Assembly: GCA_018257865.1 (NCBI GenBank)
Contig: JAEUBA010000043.1
Span: 1-64,000, forward strand
Direction: 5' to 3'
Origin: Stereocaulon alpinum
Lineage: Eukaryota > Ascomycota > Lecanoromycetes > Lecanorales > Stereocaulaceae
DNA: 64,000 nt
The notes under the pieces were generated by a model, which saw only the letters and a program-made list of their open reading frames with translations, was not told the DNA's origin and searched no databases. The first letter of the stretch is position 1. The number at the start of each line of letters is the position of its first letter. Shown piece by piece: positions 45,478 to 57,191 of the stretch. The translations under genes were made by a program, and so were the position numbers.

Positions 45478-47193
45478 ATGTTTCCCCGCTCGAATATCGC
45501 CGCCTTTTTGGCAGTGGCGCCAGCTATCCTAGCTGCACCAGCTCCACAAGTCACCGAGGCTCCAACCTCGTTTGGACCAGACTCCCAGCTGCCATACCAG
45601 CCTCAGAGCACAGTTGGCCCTGACTACCCAGTGGTCGTTCTTGAGAATGGTTACACAAGTGCTTCATTCCACGGCCCATATTCTGGTACACCAACTACCA
45701 CTGGTGCCGAAAATGGCCCAACGACTCTCGCTGCATCGATTCCTACACTACCTCCGAATCCAACAGCTACTTACTACAACGCCAATGGCACGCCTAAGAA
45801 CGCATTCCCAGCGCCGTACACGCCTGCGGGAGGCTTGGGCACGAACGGCACACTTCCACGCTACATGGTCGAAAGCGACTTCGATTTCGAGTCAATTGCC
45901 CTTGGTCTGTACCAAGAATGGATCGAGCTTGACCTCTTCCACGATGGTCTTGCTCGCTTCTCAGACGCTGAATTTATTGAAGCCGGTCTCAACGCCGAGT
46001 ACAAGTCGTTGATTGAGTTCATGGCGGACCAAGAGACTGGGCACGCCACCCTTCTCACTAACATGCTTGGCGAGGCTGCCCCCAAGGAGTGTTACTACGA
46101 CTACCCATATACCACCGTTCGCGAGTGGCTCGACTTCATGCAGCGTCTCACCCGCTTCGGCGAGTCGGGCGTTTGGGGTTTCATCAACCACCTTGATTCT
46201 CGTGAAGTTGCCCAGCTTTTGGCTCAATCTATTGCTACCGAGGCACGTCAACAACAAATCTTTCGCCAGATGAGCGGCCTTACTCCAATGGATGTTTGGT
46301 TTGAGAATGGGTACGTTCTTTCCGGAGTCCAACCATGCTCTCTATTTTGACAAATGTTCACTTTCGACCTATCTCTATCTTTGCCGACTAGGCAATACTG
46401 ACTATGTAATCTTATAGTTGGCCCCAGTCATGGGCATGGTCCATGCTTGCTCCTTATATCTCTTACTGCCCAGCAGGCCAGACGAGACTGTGAGTTGTCG
46501 CCGGCCCCTAGCTTCATCCGCGATAAATGACTGACTTCGAGACAGGGCATGGCAGAACTTCCCGGTTCTTCACATCCTGAACAACGCCAACATCAACCGC
46601 TACAGTCCAAATGATACAGCCGCTGATGGCTCGGAGCAGCAAGGAAGGCGCGTCGCTGATCCATCAGTATCAAATATCACCGGGAGCTGTGAAAATCTCA
46701 ACGTGACTGGATATGGATGCGGACCATCAGGTATGTCTTGCCCGCTCACCCCATACGTAATTGTATTGCTAACTAATGTTCTCAGTTGCTCATAACAAGA
46801 GCGAGCCTCTCTCATTCCCAGGCAAGCAGGTTTTCTTCCAGTGGGATGCCCCAGGTTTGGCTGTTGGCCCCAACAACTCCTATATTACCGCGACGACGGC
46901 GGGGGCACCATCATGGGTTGCCTGGAGTAATCAACTGAACTTGACGTACGCATCACGCTCTGACGTTATAATGTGTATGTGTGCTAATAATGAGCAGATA
47001 CTCGCCCTTGACAACTACAGGCAACAACACCGGTTACACCTACCAGCCAGAGGGCTTTGTCTACGGCACCGACGGAATCATCAACGGCACCATGGCCTTG
47101 CTATTGACAGACCTAGATCTCTTCGTCACGCCCTTCAACGTGTCCATGATCAACCCTCACGTCGTCGCACTAGGCATGTACCAGGCAGGCTAA
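45478..47193 (+). CDS. rds1: Rds1-like stress-response protein (ferritin-like fold, secreted)
   Basis: Five exons: 45478-46310, 46418-46489, 46546-46730, 46786-46945, 46998-47193; introns of 107, 56, 55 and 52 bp, all GT-AG; 481 residues. Signal peptide about 1-20 (A-F-L-A-V-A-P-A-I-L-A-A). A Pro/Thr-rich stretch with N-x-T sites is followed at about 135-280 by a Ferritin_2-type helical domain (L-Y-Q-E-W-I-E-L-D-L-F, then F-M-A-D-Q-E-T-G-H). The C-terminal part carries W-Q-N-F-P-V, F-F-Q-W-D-A-P-G and a conserved N-x-T-rich end. Related to the S. pombe rds1 gene product, induced by nutrient and temperature stress; the biochemical role is unknown. Each splice join restores the frame. Confidence 0.85.
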
Positions 47194-48223
47194 ACTGCTC
47201 TCGCTCAGATCATTTCTATAAAAGAACGATCGTTTCGAGGGGCTAATTGTGAATAACGAAAGTATTGACTATCATTAAAGTAATATCCTTGAGAATGTAT
47301 CATACGCCAACTAAAAAGCATGTGTTGTTATTAGGTAGGTTTCAAGTAACAATATACAGCATCATAACATTCGTCTCAAATAGATGTTGTCCACTTGCAT
47401 CTCCTACTCTATTCGTCGCGATGTTTGATTTGCCACTGCTCCGTATGGGACCAAGCATTCCTAGCCGATGGTCCGTTTGCACTAATTTTCAATACGGATC
47501 CGAAACATTCACACGACGACCAATGCAGCGAAGACATAAGCCCCAACACCTCACCAATAACCCTACTCAATTTTAAGCTCGTCTGCACGAAGTATTACAG
47601 CGTAGGTAGGCATTCATCATCTATTTCCCATCTACGGAGTACGTAGCTAGCATATCCACACTACACCACACTACACTACACTACTAACACGACGACGAAA
47701 CTATGTTAGGAACGAGTCTTCGTGCTACGAGTAGGTAGATCGATGTATGGACTGTATATTAGCCACCCAGTACCGCGACGACATAAGCTCCACCATCTCA
47801 CCAATAACCCCACTCAACGTCAAGCTCGTCTACAGGAAGGATTACAACGTAGGTATGTAATCATGTCTATTTCCCATCTACGTAGCTGGTATATCCACAC
47901 TAGACTACACCACACTACAGTACTAACACGACGACGAAACAACGGTAGGAACGGGTGTTCGTTCTACGACTAGGTAGATCGAAGTATGGACTATATGTAT
48001 GTGCTAGACTGATACGACTCGCTAGATAGATACAATGTTGAGTGGAAGGGTTGGGGTAGTGAGTGAGTGCTACTCGCCTTTCCGATAGTAGCTGTAAGAT
48101 AGTCCATTGCAAGTTCCTTGTGAAGATAGATACAAGAAAGGAATACGCATGGGAGGCTTTGATAAAGTTGCGCCAATCTGTTAGGGATTCGTATCGTAGC
48201 ATTCAAGACTCTTCCACGTAACG
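47194..48223. other. Convergent intergenic region carrying a duplicated block
   Basis: Lies between the converging Rds1-like gene and the minus-strand oxygenase-like gene. 47519-48000 is occupied by a duplicated 230-245-bp block. No ORF with motifs. Confidence 0.6.
47519..48000. repeat. Direct duplication of a ~240-bp block
   Basis: Copy A 47519-47762 and copy B 47767-48000 share GACATAAGC, CTCACCAATAACCC, TCTATTTCCCATCTACG, CACTACA arrays, CTAACACGACGACGAAAC and GTAGATCGA.GTATGGACT in the same order. Both contain a short CACTA/ACACTACAC microsatellite. Differences include transversions and small indels, so RIP alone does not explain the divergence. Confidence 0.85.
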
Positions 48224-49883
48224 TCAATTCGCATAATGGCGTGCCGGATTCGGACCGTCATCATCAGTGAGATCAATAGGCTCCTGAGGTCGCGCATGTT
48301 GTGCCGACTGTGGTGATATTGGCGGTGCTCGTCCCCAGGGGAAAAGCATCGTAGCCTGCATTGAGTTAGCGTGGGGTAAAGGCAGTTCATCAGCGAAACT
48401 TCCATACCCATTTTCCCCCACCTCCTGGGTTCACCAAGTAGCTCAAGTCTCCCCGCCAGATGAGCGCATCGCCAGGGTTCAGAGCAACGTCCTCTCGCTC
48501 CCAATCACCCACAGGCGTGCTGCGTGGGTTCTTGTCGTGGTGCGACCTCTTCAGTAAGGAGTACATCCCTGTACCCCTAACGCACGTTGACAAAGCTATC
48601 GTAACGTAAATTTTATCTTTTGCGCCGTTGTGGAGTAGTTCAAGCCTTGCATCGTCGTGAGGTGTGGCGAGGAATTGGCCACTGACAAGGGTCGAAGGCA
48701 TTGAGGGAATCTGCTTGTTGTACGGTAAGTAGTACGGTTCAAGCGCCGCACGCACCACCTGTGCAATGATATCAGTGTCAGTCTTGCTACACAGCTAGAG
48801 AAATCAGGAGTAGATGAGGGAGCCACGATAGGCTTATTCTCATTGATCGAAAGATCAAAAAAGGTCAAGCTAGCGAGGATGCATTTAGGGTGGTTCAAAA
48901 CAAATGCTGGCGAGAGCGGACATGGGTAGCTAAAAACTCACCTTCCTGAATTCATCGCGCACTTCATAAGCCGCGATGGATGTCTCATATGTCACATGCG
49001 AATCATTCTTACTGCGCACAGGCAAGCCCTGGTCCATCGTGTCCGCAGCTCTCTGCGCTATTCCCAAAGGAATCGCATTTCGCCAGATCCTGAAACCGTT
49101 GAGATTGTGTACCGATTGTGTAGAGTACGAAGACTGCGTTGGAGACAGCATATTCGGAGGCGGTAGAAAAGGTGCCCTGTGGTGTTGTGCCTGGAGCGCA
49201 GAGCGAAAGTGGCTGTCAGGATGCGGGGATGGGTATGGTCCGAATCTGGGCGTGCGTGGAGAAGGGCTTATGTGTGTGCGATGGGCAGATACCGTGTGTC
49301 CGTTCGAAGAGACGGGGTTTCTCTGTTTGGGTACGGTGGGTTGGGCATATGTGCCTGTATCATCGGGTCCAGGGACACCGGAAGTGTACGGAGCTTGAAC
49401 GTACATGCCAGCAGAGTTCAAAAGTCGGGCAGTCGGAGGCGGTGAGGCATAAATGGGAGGTGGTGAAGCATAGCTGCTTCCATCGTTCACGGAGGTTTTG
49501 ATTGAGGGTAAGCCATGCGCTTGTCCTCTCGAGAAGCCATTGATGGGCGTATTGTTGAAGGGTGGTGAGAGACGCGGCTTTGGTTTAGGGTGCTCGGTTG
49601 GGGTGCACAGGTCTTGGAGAGCGTGAGCAGCAGATTCTTCGGGAGAGAAGCGAGCGCGTATAGGAAGTCTTGAAGTGTCCGGAAGACTGGAAGGATGATG
49701 TTGGCGAGAAGAGTATTCCAGTTGATGGTTTGATGATGGTGATAAGCTCTCGGCTGGCGTGCTATCTGGGCTTGGGGAAGCTTGAGCTGCGGGGACTGGC
49801 GGGGAAGGTGCAACCGAGGCGGCTACTGCCGGTAATGGTGTGTGATGATTGTCCGTTGTCGTCATCGTTGTTGTTGTTGTCAT
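48224..49883 (-). CDS. 2OG-oxygenase-fold-like protein with long disordered N-terminus
   Basis: Three exons: 49883-48942, 48758-48408, 48355-48224; introns of 183 and 52 bp (donors GTGAGT and GTATGG, branch-like CTAAC), all phase 0; 474 residues. Residues 1-255 are disordered, Pro/Ser/Thr/His-rich, with a Thr run at the start. From about 260 a folded domain begins (G-F-R-I-W-R-N). It includes P-H348-D-D350, which fits the HxD iron pair of double-stranded beta-helix oxygenases, a G-S/R-S-H-H-type turn, and L-N-P-G-D-A-L-I-W-R-G-D-L-S-Y at about 407-420. The usual distal His after that strand is not present, so catalysis is doubtful. The C-terminal 40 residues end with an acidic D-L-T-D-D-D segment, possibly a SUMO-interaction motif. 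The family call is tentative. Confidence 0.6.
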
Positions 49884-50214
49884 AGCCTGGGGTGATATTG
49901 AGATCTGTGGAATCTGATCGTGTTTCGTATTGATTGCAAGATCTGAAAACGGTCAAGACACAAATATCTCTGAGACGATAATTGTCTCGGAAGAAAGAGT
50001 CATCTTTTATATTTGAGTCACCAGCTTCGTCGTCTACTCCTAGTCCTAGTTTTGTGCTACCACTCCCTCACTTCACTTGCAACCTCAGATCGGATTTGCC
50101 TACGTGCGTAACACTGAGTGCCACAGACAGTCACCCGGTCATTGGTTTACACCACTGCAGAGTCGAATATACCGCCCCGGTGCACAAGCGGAAAAGACCA
50201 ACGTACTGACCAGG
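49884..50214. promoter_or_regulatory. Shared promoter region of divergent genes
   Basis: 331 bp separate the ATG of the minus-strand oxygenase-like gene from the ATG of the plus-strand CsbD-like gene, so both promoters lie here. No clear TATA box; C/T-rich tracts are present at 50030-50070. Confidence 0.5.
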
Positions 50215-50892
50215 ATGTCTTCAAACGACGCCCCCAACTCGTCCAACCCCTCTATGATCCACGGCCATGCCGCTTACGTAGCTGCTGCTGCTAAGGTAGG
50301 CACGTCTCTTTGCAGTGTCTTTCTCATTACTGTTTGAAGTCTTCAACCATACTATCTCGTTCATATAATAAGGGCCTACGCAAATTACCTCACCTCAGTT
50401 ATTTCCATTGTGCAACTACCAATTCAAGCGAGCAAATCTCCGAAGGACGTTGTACTTTGCGAATACGGCGACCTCATCCAATGCTACAAGCATACTTTAG
50501 TTACGAGTCGGCAGTCTCCACAACTATGCATCTAAAGGGTCCATATTGGTCGCATGATCATTCTTTTGCTGCGTTTGATTTGCAATTCATCCAATGTGTT
50601 ACTCTTCTACGAAATGCTTTGGCCTTCTTTGTTGTCCAGTCCGACGTATATCTATTGGCTAATCATTGTGACACAGGAAACTATCGGATCATACACATCG
50701 ACCGATATGCAAAATGCTGGCGCTTCTGACAAAGAGGCTGCGGTGGAAGAGATGAGGGCGGCAAAACAGTTTTCTGACCAGCAAGCCGGGGAAGTCAACA
50801 AGAACCCAACATTGGGAAAGGTTGAGCAGACAATGGGGAGCGTGACCGGTTGTGAGGGCATGGAGGAGGAAGGGGCAAAAAGACAGTCGTAA
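50215..50892 (+). CDS. CsbD-like stress protein
   Basis: Two exons, 50215-50295 and 50677-50892, with an unusually long 381-bp intron (donor GTAGGC, acceptor ACACAG, phase 0); 98 residues. After an N-terminal Ala-rich helix (A-A-Y-V-A-A-A-A-K) the joined sequence reads E-T-I-G-S-Y-T-S and continues with V-E-E-M-R-A-A-K, D-Q-Q-A-G-E and N-P-T-L-G-K-V-E-Q-T-M-G-S-V-T-G-C-E-G-M-E. This is the pattern of fungal CsbD-like proteins, small, hydrophilic, stress-induced proteins that include the mismatch/cruciform-DNA-binding Hmp1. Function here is inferred. The intron may hold alternative exons. Confidence 0.75.
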
Positions 50893-51779
50893 GGCGGTGG
50901 AGGCGATACTGGAGAGGAGACCTACGAAGTGTGGACGTGATCTCATGTATCTGAAGACATATGACATACGATGACGAGCCAGCCATGCCTCACCGTTTCT
51001 CAACAACTTTAACCGAGCGTGGCAATGGTATGATACACAACATGTGTTACCATCCATGCGGGGCGAAAGGCCATGTGAACAAAACGTTAAATCTTGGGGC
51101 AATGAGTGGGAAAGTCTTATAGCAAAGGTATTTGTCAAATCCGAAATATGGTTTTTTTGTGTTACAAACATTGAGGGTCCATGGATTCATGTATCCCCAA
51201 GCGGCAGCTCTGTCCTTCTCCCAACTTCCCAGCGCCACCCAAAGCGTCACACCACTTCGAATAGTTTCATTGCAATTGGCCTCACTCTAATACCGGATTT
51301 ACGAATGCCTTACTGATTATGATGGACCATCTCGATGTATGGAGATCCGCAGTGATGCCTTACTCTATAAAGCTCGGGAGTAGCTTGTAACATATATTGT
51401 AGCGAAGCCCCGTCAAGACCGGTTAGGAGATCAGTACCAGTCGAGGAGTATGGTTAAAAGTGATAGCAATGTTGACTAATTTTCACACAATATGATTAAA
51501 GGTATTCAAAGAGTTTCCCGGTTGTGTTTGACTCCCCTGAGTTGTCAATTTGGCCCTGGAACGGCTCCTCGAAAGAGCTCAAAGGCGCCTTGGAACCGCC
51601 TAAAGACGTCATCTTCAGGCACTACTTTTTCCCTCCAGGCAGCACGTTCTAGGCTCTACACGGGGGCGTCCCGGGCGCCGACAACTCAGGTGCACCATTC
51701 CAGGTGCTAGAGATACGTCATGCCTGCACCATCTTCTTATTCTCCATCATCATCTCCATGATTTGCCCAAATAGCTATC
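50893..51779. other. Intergenic region, no gene supported
   Basis: 887 bp. Short frames at 51044, 51492 and their antiparallel partners have no motifs. 51660-51779 probably carries the promoter and 5' UTR of Etr1. Confidence 0.5.
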
Positions 51780-53044
51780 ATGCCACGCAGATTGCCCAAA
51801 GCAGCATCGTCTTTACCCTCATGTCAGTGTGTGAGGCCCCAATGCCTCGCCAAACCAATTCACAAGCACGCAATTGACCGACGGCGTTCCATCTCAACCT
51901 ACGGCTACGTCCAAGCCAAATCTCTCGTCTACAGCAAGCACGGCTCACCACAAGATGTCCTCGAGTAAGCTCCACCGACAACCTCATTATTTCCGATACC
52001 CTTACTAACACCGGGTCCACCAGCCTCCACACCCACTCCATTTCCCCACCCCACTCCAACCTCCTAACCCTCCGCACCCTCTCCTCCCCCCTAAACCCGG
52101 CCGACATAAACCAAATCCAAGGAACCTACGCTACCCTCCCCCCCTTCACCACCACCCTCGGCACCCCCACACCCTCCGCCGTCCCCGGAAACGAAGCATG
52201 TTTCGAAGTCCTCTCCGCCGGCTCAGGCGCCAAGAGCGTGCAAAAAGGCGATTGGGTGATAGCTCGGCAGACGGGATTAGGGACATGGCGGACGCATCTA
52301 CAGGTGTCGGAGGATAGAGTTACGAGGGTTGAGAAAGAGGGGTTGAAGGCTGTGCAGGCGGCGACTGTGTCTGTGAATCCTGTGACGGCGTATCGAATGT
52401 TGAAGGATTTCAAGGAGTTGAAGGAGGGAGAGTGGTTCATACAGAACGGGGCTAATAGTGGGGTGGGGAGGGCGGCTATACAGTTGGGGAAGAGGTGGGG
52501 GTATAAGTGCATTGCTGTTGTGAGAGGGAGGCCGGGAGAGGAGGGGGAGAAGCTAAAGAGGGAATTGGAGGAGTTGGGGGCTACGAGGGTTGTTACGGAT
52601 GAGGAGATGATGGGGAAGAGCTTTAAGGATCAAATCAAGGAGTGGACGAATGGTGGGAGGGAAGATATTAAGCTCGCTCTTAATTGCGTGGGTGGTGATG
52701 CGGCTATGGCTATGACGAAGATCATGAGCCAGGGAGCGTGCATGGTCACGTATGGTGCTATGAGCAAGAGTCCTATGAGGGTGGGGGCTAGTATGTTGAT
52801 ATTCAAGGACTTGCGATTTGAGGGATTCTGGGTGTCAAGGTGGAGTGATCAGCATCCGGACGAGAAGAAGAAAACTGTGGATGAGATACTAGACCTGATC
52901 AGGAAAGGCGAATTCAAGGACGTGCCGATGGTGGAGGTGCCGTGGAATTGGGATACGAAGAAAGAAGAGCTGGTGGATGCAGTGCAGGGGACACTGGAAG
53001 GCTTCAGAAAGGGGAAGGGAGTGTTTGTGTTTGGAGACACTTGA
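51780..53044 (+). CDS. etr1: Mitochondrial trans-2-enoyl-ACP/CoA reductase (Etr1/MECR)
   Basis: Two exons, 51780-51964 and 52024-53044, with a 59-bp intron (GTAAGC...CCAG); 401 residues. Residues 1-50 are Arg/Lys/Ser-rich with few acids, a mitochondrial targeting sequence. N-P-A-D-I-N-Q-I-Q-G-T-Y97 contains the family's catalytic tyrosine context. N-G-A-N-S-G-V-G-R-A-A-I-Q-L-G at 202-217 is the Rossmann NADPH-binding loop, followed by V-V-R-G-R. The MDR fold is complete to the C-terminal V-F-V-F-G. Etr1 performs the last reduction step of mitochondrial fatty-acid synthesis (type II), needed for lipoate supply and respiration. A core gene, so this end of the window is conserved genome. The coding strand is notably G-rich. 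Confidence 0.92.
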
Positions 53045-53367
53045 GATCAACTTACCGATCGAAGAGTCTGACCAAACGATCGCTGTAATCTATCTAAGCT
53101 GAAGATCAGGTATTGACCTGGGGCTTGAGTACGAGCGCTACGTGGTGAGAGGTACTCATCGACCGAAAGAACCCAAGAATGCCTGGTCAGCAAACCGATA
53201 TCAACATGCCCTACGCTCTCGATGTCTTATAAAGCGTATCGTATCCGCTCAATCAAAGGTAGAGAAAATCGTGCAGGGCGGTGCAAGTCCATTATGGAAA
53301 TCATTATATATGTTAGGAGTATACGTCTCAACGTCAAAGCTCTCAGCATCAATCTCCTCAATTAATA
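53045..53367. other. Convergent intergenic spacer
   Basis: 323 bp between the 3' ends of Etr1 (plus) and the membrane protein (minus). No gene and no obvious structured terminator. Confidence 0.5.
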
Positions 53368-55247
53368 CTAAAAATGTGGAAACACTTGGGTCCACGTCGG
53401 TGTTTCATACGCCCCCGCAGGTAGTTCTCTAATGCTGAGAAAAGCCTCAATAACAATGAACGCTCTAGCAAAGATCAATGCAAGTCCACAAGCCACGACT
53501 GGTACACCGAGAAGCACATTTTGCCACCATTTGCCTCCTCCATCCATCCACCTGTCCCAGAATGAATTAAGGGGCGCATAGGCTTGAGTGATGGAGTTCA
53601 GAATAATCCAGAGGCCGCCACAAAAGCCGACGTATAGCGAAGACGATCGCCACAACCACTGTTCGACGACAGTGGGAAAGTGATCGTTCCAAGCGGAGAG
53701 ATGGATGGCTCCGTAGGTAAAGCAGGCGAGCCAGAGTACCACGCCAACAACGAGACCGCCAACGTTGCGTAGAAGGTCGTCCCAGGGCCAATTTTGGACC
53801 CTCTCCACGAGTAACTCTTCCGACTTGAAATGGAGACACTGGCCTTGGTGATGAGAGTGGAAAAGGTAATGCTCTTGTATTGTGGGGTAGGTCTCGATGG
53901 CAGAAGACGCCAAGGTCCAACGGTTGATGGACGCTTGGGAGATAACGTTTGGGCTACTGTCAACACCTTTGATCCTAGGTCGCCGTTCGAAAAAGGCTGT
54001 ACCGGCTGTTTTTCGTAGCTTCTTCGATCGCAGTTCTGCCAGACATGATCTGGAGGAGGGATTGAGAGCTTGCGTCGGTAGAGGCCAGCGGTCTGCTCCC
54101 TCAAAATCGATTCCTGGTTCAGCTTCACCTATCTCCCCATCTGGCATTGACGTGAATATGGTTATGGATGAAGCATCGCTGGCTCGGTCGGGAGCAACTG
54201 GCTTGTCGTTCTGATTTGCTTGGAGGAAGGACATTGACTCCATCTCTGGCATCCTGGAGTACAAGTGCAGAGACGCAAACAATGTCTTGACCCTTGTCTG
54301 CGACTCGATCGCCTTCTTGTCTACTGCGCCACTAATCTCACTGCTCATGTACATATAGGCGCATAATGAGTTGACCCAGTCTCCTCTCAATACGAATGGC
54401 TCATTCGGCGCGAGGGGTTTATGCCACCACATAGCGTACATGAGAAAAGCGCACACACTAGATGGCACACATCAGTAACGGAATTTGGCCTGGAGAAATG
54501 GACTTACACATGGGCTATGGTATTGACCTCAAGAAGAGTGACTGGTAATCGGGCTATCAGCCTACCAACGACCTGGATGAGCATCCACGAAGCTTGGACC
54601 AAGACTAAAGCCTTCGCAATATCATTCGCTTTGCTTTTGTCTGTTATCTCTGCCTTTGGAAGGTCGGGAAGATGACCACATCTCGCGAGCAACGCCATTC
54701 CGCAAGCTGTTAGGGTGAGACGCCGTGGGCAGCCGGTAGGCAAGAACGGACTAGATGCTTGGCTACCTTCGTCTTCGATCTCGAATACGAAGCCCCCAGT
54801 GGACGCAAAGAAACTATGAGTCATAGTCCATCCATGGCGATAGGTGGTCGATTGCTTTGCTTCAACTCCTGATTCTCGTAGATTCTGGATGAGGTTGCTG
54901 AGGATCCTTGCTGAGCTCCATTGCCTCCAAGCGGTGAAGACGACCAATTCTGGAGCGTAGACGCCTGCTACTATCCACCTGAGGTTGATGAAGAAACATC
55001 CTAGTATTGTTTGGTTCTGCTGCGGTACGTTAAGATGCAGCGCAGACCAAACACAAAGAAGAAGGGTTAGAAGACATGAAATGACGAGGGAAGCTGTTCC
55101 TCTACCATTTGGATCGTCAATATAACCCACGAATTCTGGTGAAGACTGAACACTAGGAAGATTGGTATTGTTCGATCTAGGTGCGGCAAGGGAACATTGG
55201 ACGCGAGATAAAGAAACGAGAAGTGAGAGAAGATAGAGCGAAATCAT
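53368..55247 (-). CDS. Multipass membrane protein, uncharacterised fungal family
   Basis: Two exons, 55247-54508 and 54457-53368, with a 50-bp intron (GTAAGT...TCTAG); 609 residues. An N-terminal signal peptide (1-20) and a short luminal segment with an N-x-T site are followed by hydrophobic segments near 52-70 and 80-100. A loop carries W-S-A-L-H-L-N-V-P and Y-R-H-G-W-T. After the splice, H-V-V-C-A-F-L-M-Y-A-M-W-W-H-K-P-L is a helix-loop signature I associate with a large, uncharacterised family in Pezizomycotina. A ~180-residue polar, disordered loop separates it from four C-terminal hydrophobic helices (V-V-G-V-V-L-W-L-A-C, G-F-C-G-G-L-W-I-I, V-P-V-V-A-C-G-L-A-L-I). Function unknown. Intact. 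Confidence 0.75.
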
Positions 55248-55741
55248 TGTAGCACACCTATATCTAAGACATTAAACGATAGCTGGTGTTCTAGGAAAGA
55301 AGTATATGAGATGATCATGACAGGAAACCCATATCCATATAGGTCAAGCGACTTAGTAGCTACCTAGTCGATCAACAACATGCCTGGACTAGGAGCACAA
55401 GAATAGCAGCGGAGCAGGGCTGATACCGGGAATCGCTCAGCTGAGGATTAGCGGAGGCATGCGAGCTTAATCTGAAGGATCTCGTCCACATGTTCTAATT
55501 TCAGGTCGCGCAGGCTTCATTTGAGGTCTTGCATAGATTGAAGTGGCTTGCAGGATCATGCAGTTGGGTGCTGGAAGAGCAAATGAGGAAAGAGAGAAGC
55601 TTGCTAGCGCGAACGTAGGCGGCTATCCTTCCCCGAAGAGGCGCTAAGCTCCAGGCTTCAAAACACCCAGCTTCTCCCGTTATGAAACCCGATGAAACCC
55701 CACTCTCGATCTATTTTCAAGTTTCGAGAACGATGCACGGT
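55248..55741. other. Divergent intergenic region
   Basis: 494 bp between the start of the minus-strand membrane protein and the start of the plus-strand haemolysin-III-like gene. Likely promoters for both. An ATG at 55682 opens a short frame that ends in a GTATGT sequence and could be an alternative first exon. Confidence 0.45.
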
Positions 55742-57063
55742 ATGTCCAACGAACGATCCTCTGGAAAAGTCACACCTTTGGGCACTGGGGGCCAAAGCGT
55801 CGGGAATACTGTGAGTGTTCATCAGAATTGTAATTGGAATCGAAAGCCTTTGCATATCTAAGACAGAATCAGAGAAGCAAAGACCTTACGAGGCTAGTGG
55901 ACTTCAATGAGCTACGTAAGTGCGTCCACCACTCATGACAGACGGTATTTTCTCACATTTCCAATCTAGTACCATGGCAGAAGTAACCGCTGTCTTCTGA
56001 GCATCACCGAAAAGCGCTTTCATCTGACCTAGTGCTTTAGAGACAATGAGTATATTCTTACAAGCTACCGGTACGGGCGATTAACTCATCTCTGAAGCTT
56101 TCTGACACGACTCAAGGCAAGCTTCTCAATCCTTTCAGATCTCCGTCGAGAGCATATGGAGGGTTCATAATGAGACAAGTACCGTTCACGGCTCCAAATT
56201 GGGGGCCAGCGCTAACCAATCACCGCTGTAGTCAACATTTGGTCCCATCTATTGGGAGCACTTTTTTACTCTCTCGTTCCACTATACTATTATACCGAGC
56301 TGCGATCTCGCTACAACGAAGGTAGTGCATTGGACATCATCGTCCTGGTAACCTACTTCTTTGGCGTCACTGCTTGTTTCCTACTCTCCACATTGTGCGT
56401 CCATCAAGAACGTTATCAGTCTCTTCTCCCTTCAATCTGCTGATCCTGGAGCAGTTTTCATACCTTCATGAATCATAGCAAGGAGGTATGGAAGCTAGGC
56501 AATGAGCTCGACCATCTCGGCATTGTCTTGGTCATATGGGGTTCGATGGTGCCGATCGACTACTTTGGCTTTTATTGCTCCCCAGTACTACAAATCTTTT
56601 ACTGTGTCATGGTATGTTTGGCGACAAAGTCCGTGACCTACATCTTTCCATCATTGACCAGTCAAAGGCAACAACAAGTGCTCTAGGCTGCGCCATCTTC
56701 ACCATGAAACCTCGTTTCCGCACCCCAGCTTTCCGAGCAATGCGCTCTGCTTCGTTCGCAGTTTTGGGACTTTCGGCCTTCATACCAGTACTACACGGTA
56801 TCCTAATCAACGGCTGGGAGTTACAGAACCAACGCATGTCCATCACCTACTTTGTCGGACTTGGACTACTGAATGGTGCAGGTACAGTAATTTATGCCAT
56901 GCGCATTCCGGAACGGTGGTCACCCAAAACCTTCGACATCTATGGTTCGAGCCACCAAATTATGCACGTGCTTGTTGCTCTTGGTGCTCTGTCGCACGCT
57001 ACTGGTTTACTAAAGGCATTTGATTACTGGAATATACTAAAACAAAGGGGCGAGGCGTGCTGA
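55742..57063 (+). CDS. Haemolysin III / AdipoR-family (PAQR) membrane protein
   Basis: Eight-exon model: 55742-55810, 55867-55915, 55970-55982 (13-nt micro-exon), 56041-56070, 56117-56178, 56232-56394, 56455-56611, 56662-57063; 314 residues. The joined N-terminus reads L-L-P-W-Q-K-D-N-E-Y-I-L-T-S-Y-R, then S-I-W-R-V-H-N-E-T and N-I-W-S-H-L-L-G, the standard PAQR entry motif. Metal-ligand motifs are F-F-H-T-F-M-N-H and, near the C-terminus, S-S-H-Q-I-M-H-V followed by S-H. About seven hydrophobic helices. Fungal members (Izh type) act in zinc and sterol homeostasis; ceramidase-like activity is known in animal relatives. Single-frame reading would miss the first four exons. The 5' end is the least certain part. 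Confidence 0.8.
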
Positions 57064-57191
57064 CCATTTTCTCTCAGTGTGCAGGCCGTAGCAATTGGCA
57101 GAGGGAGCGCTGAACGGTATCTCTTGAGCTTCATATGCCCAACATCAGTCAATTCCGGCAATCATCTAAAGCTCAGCCCTTAGAGCACAAG

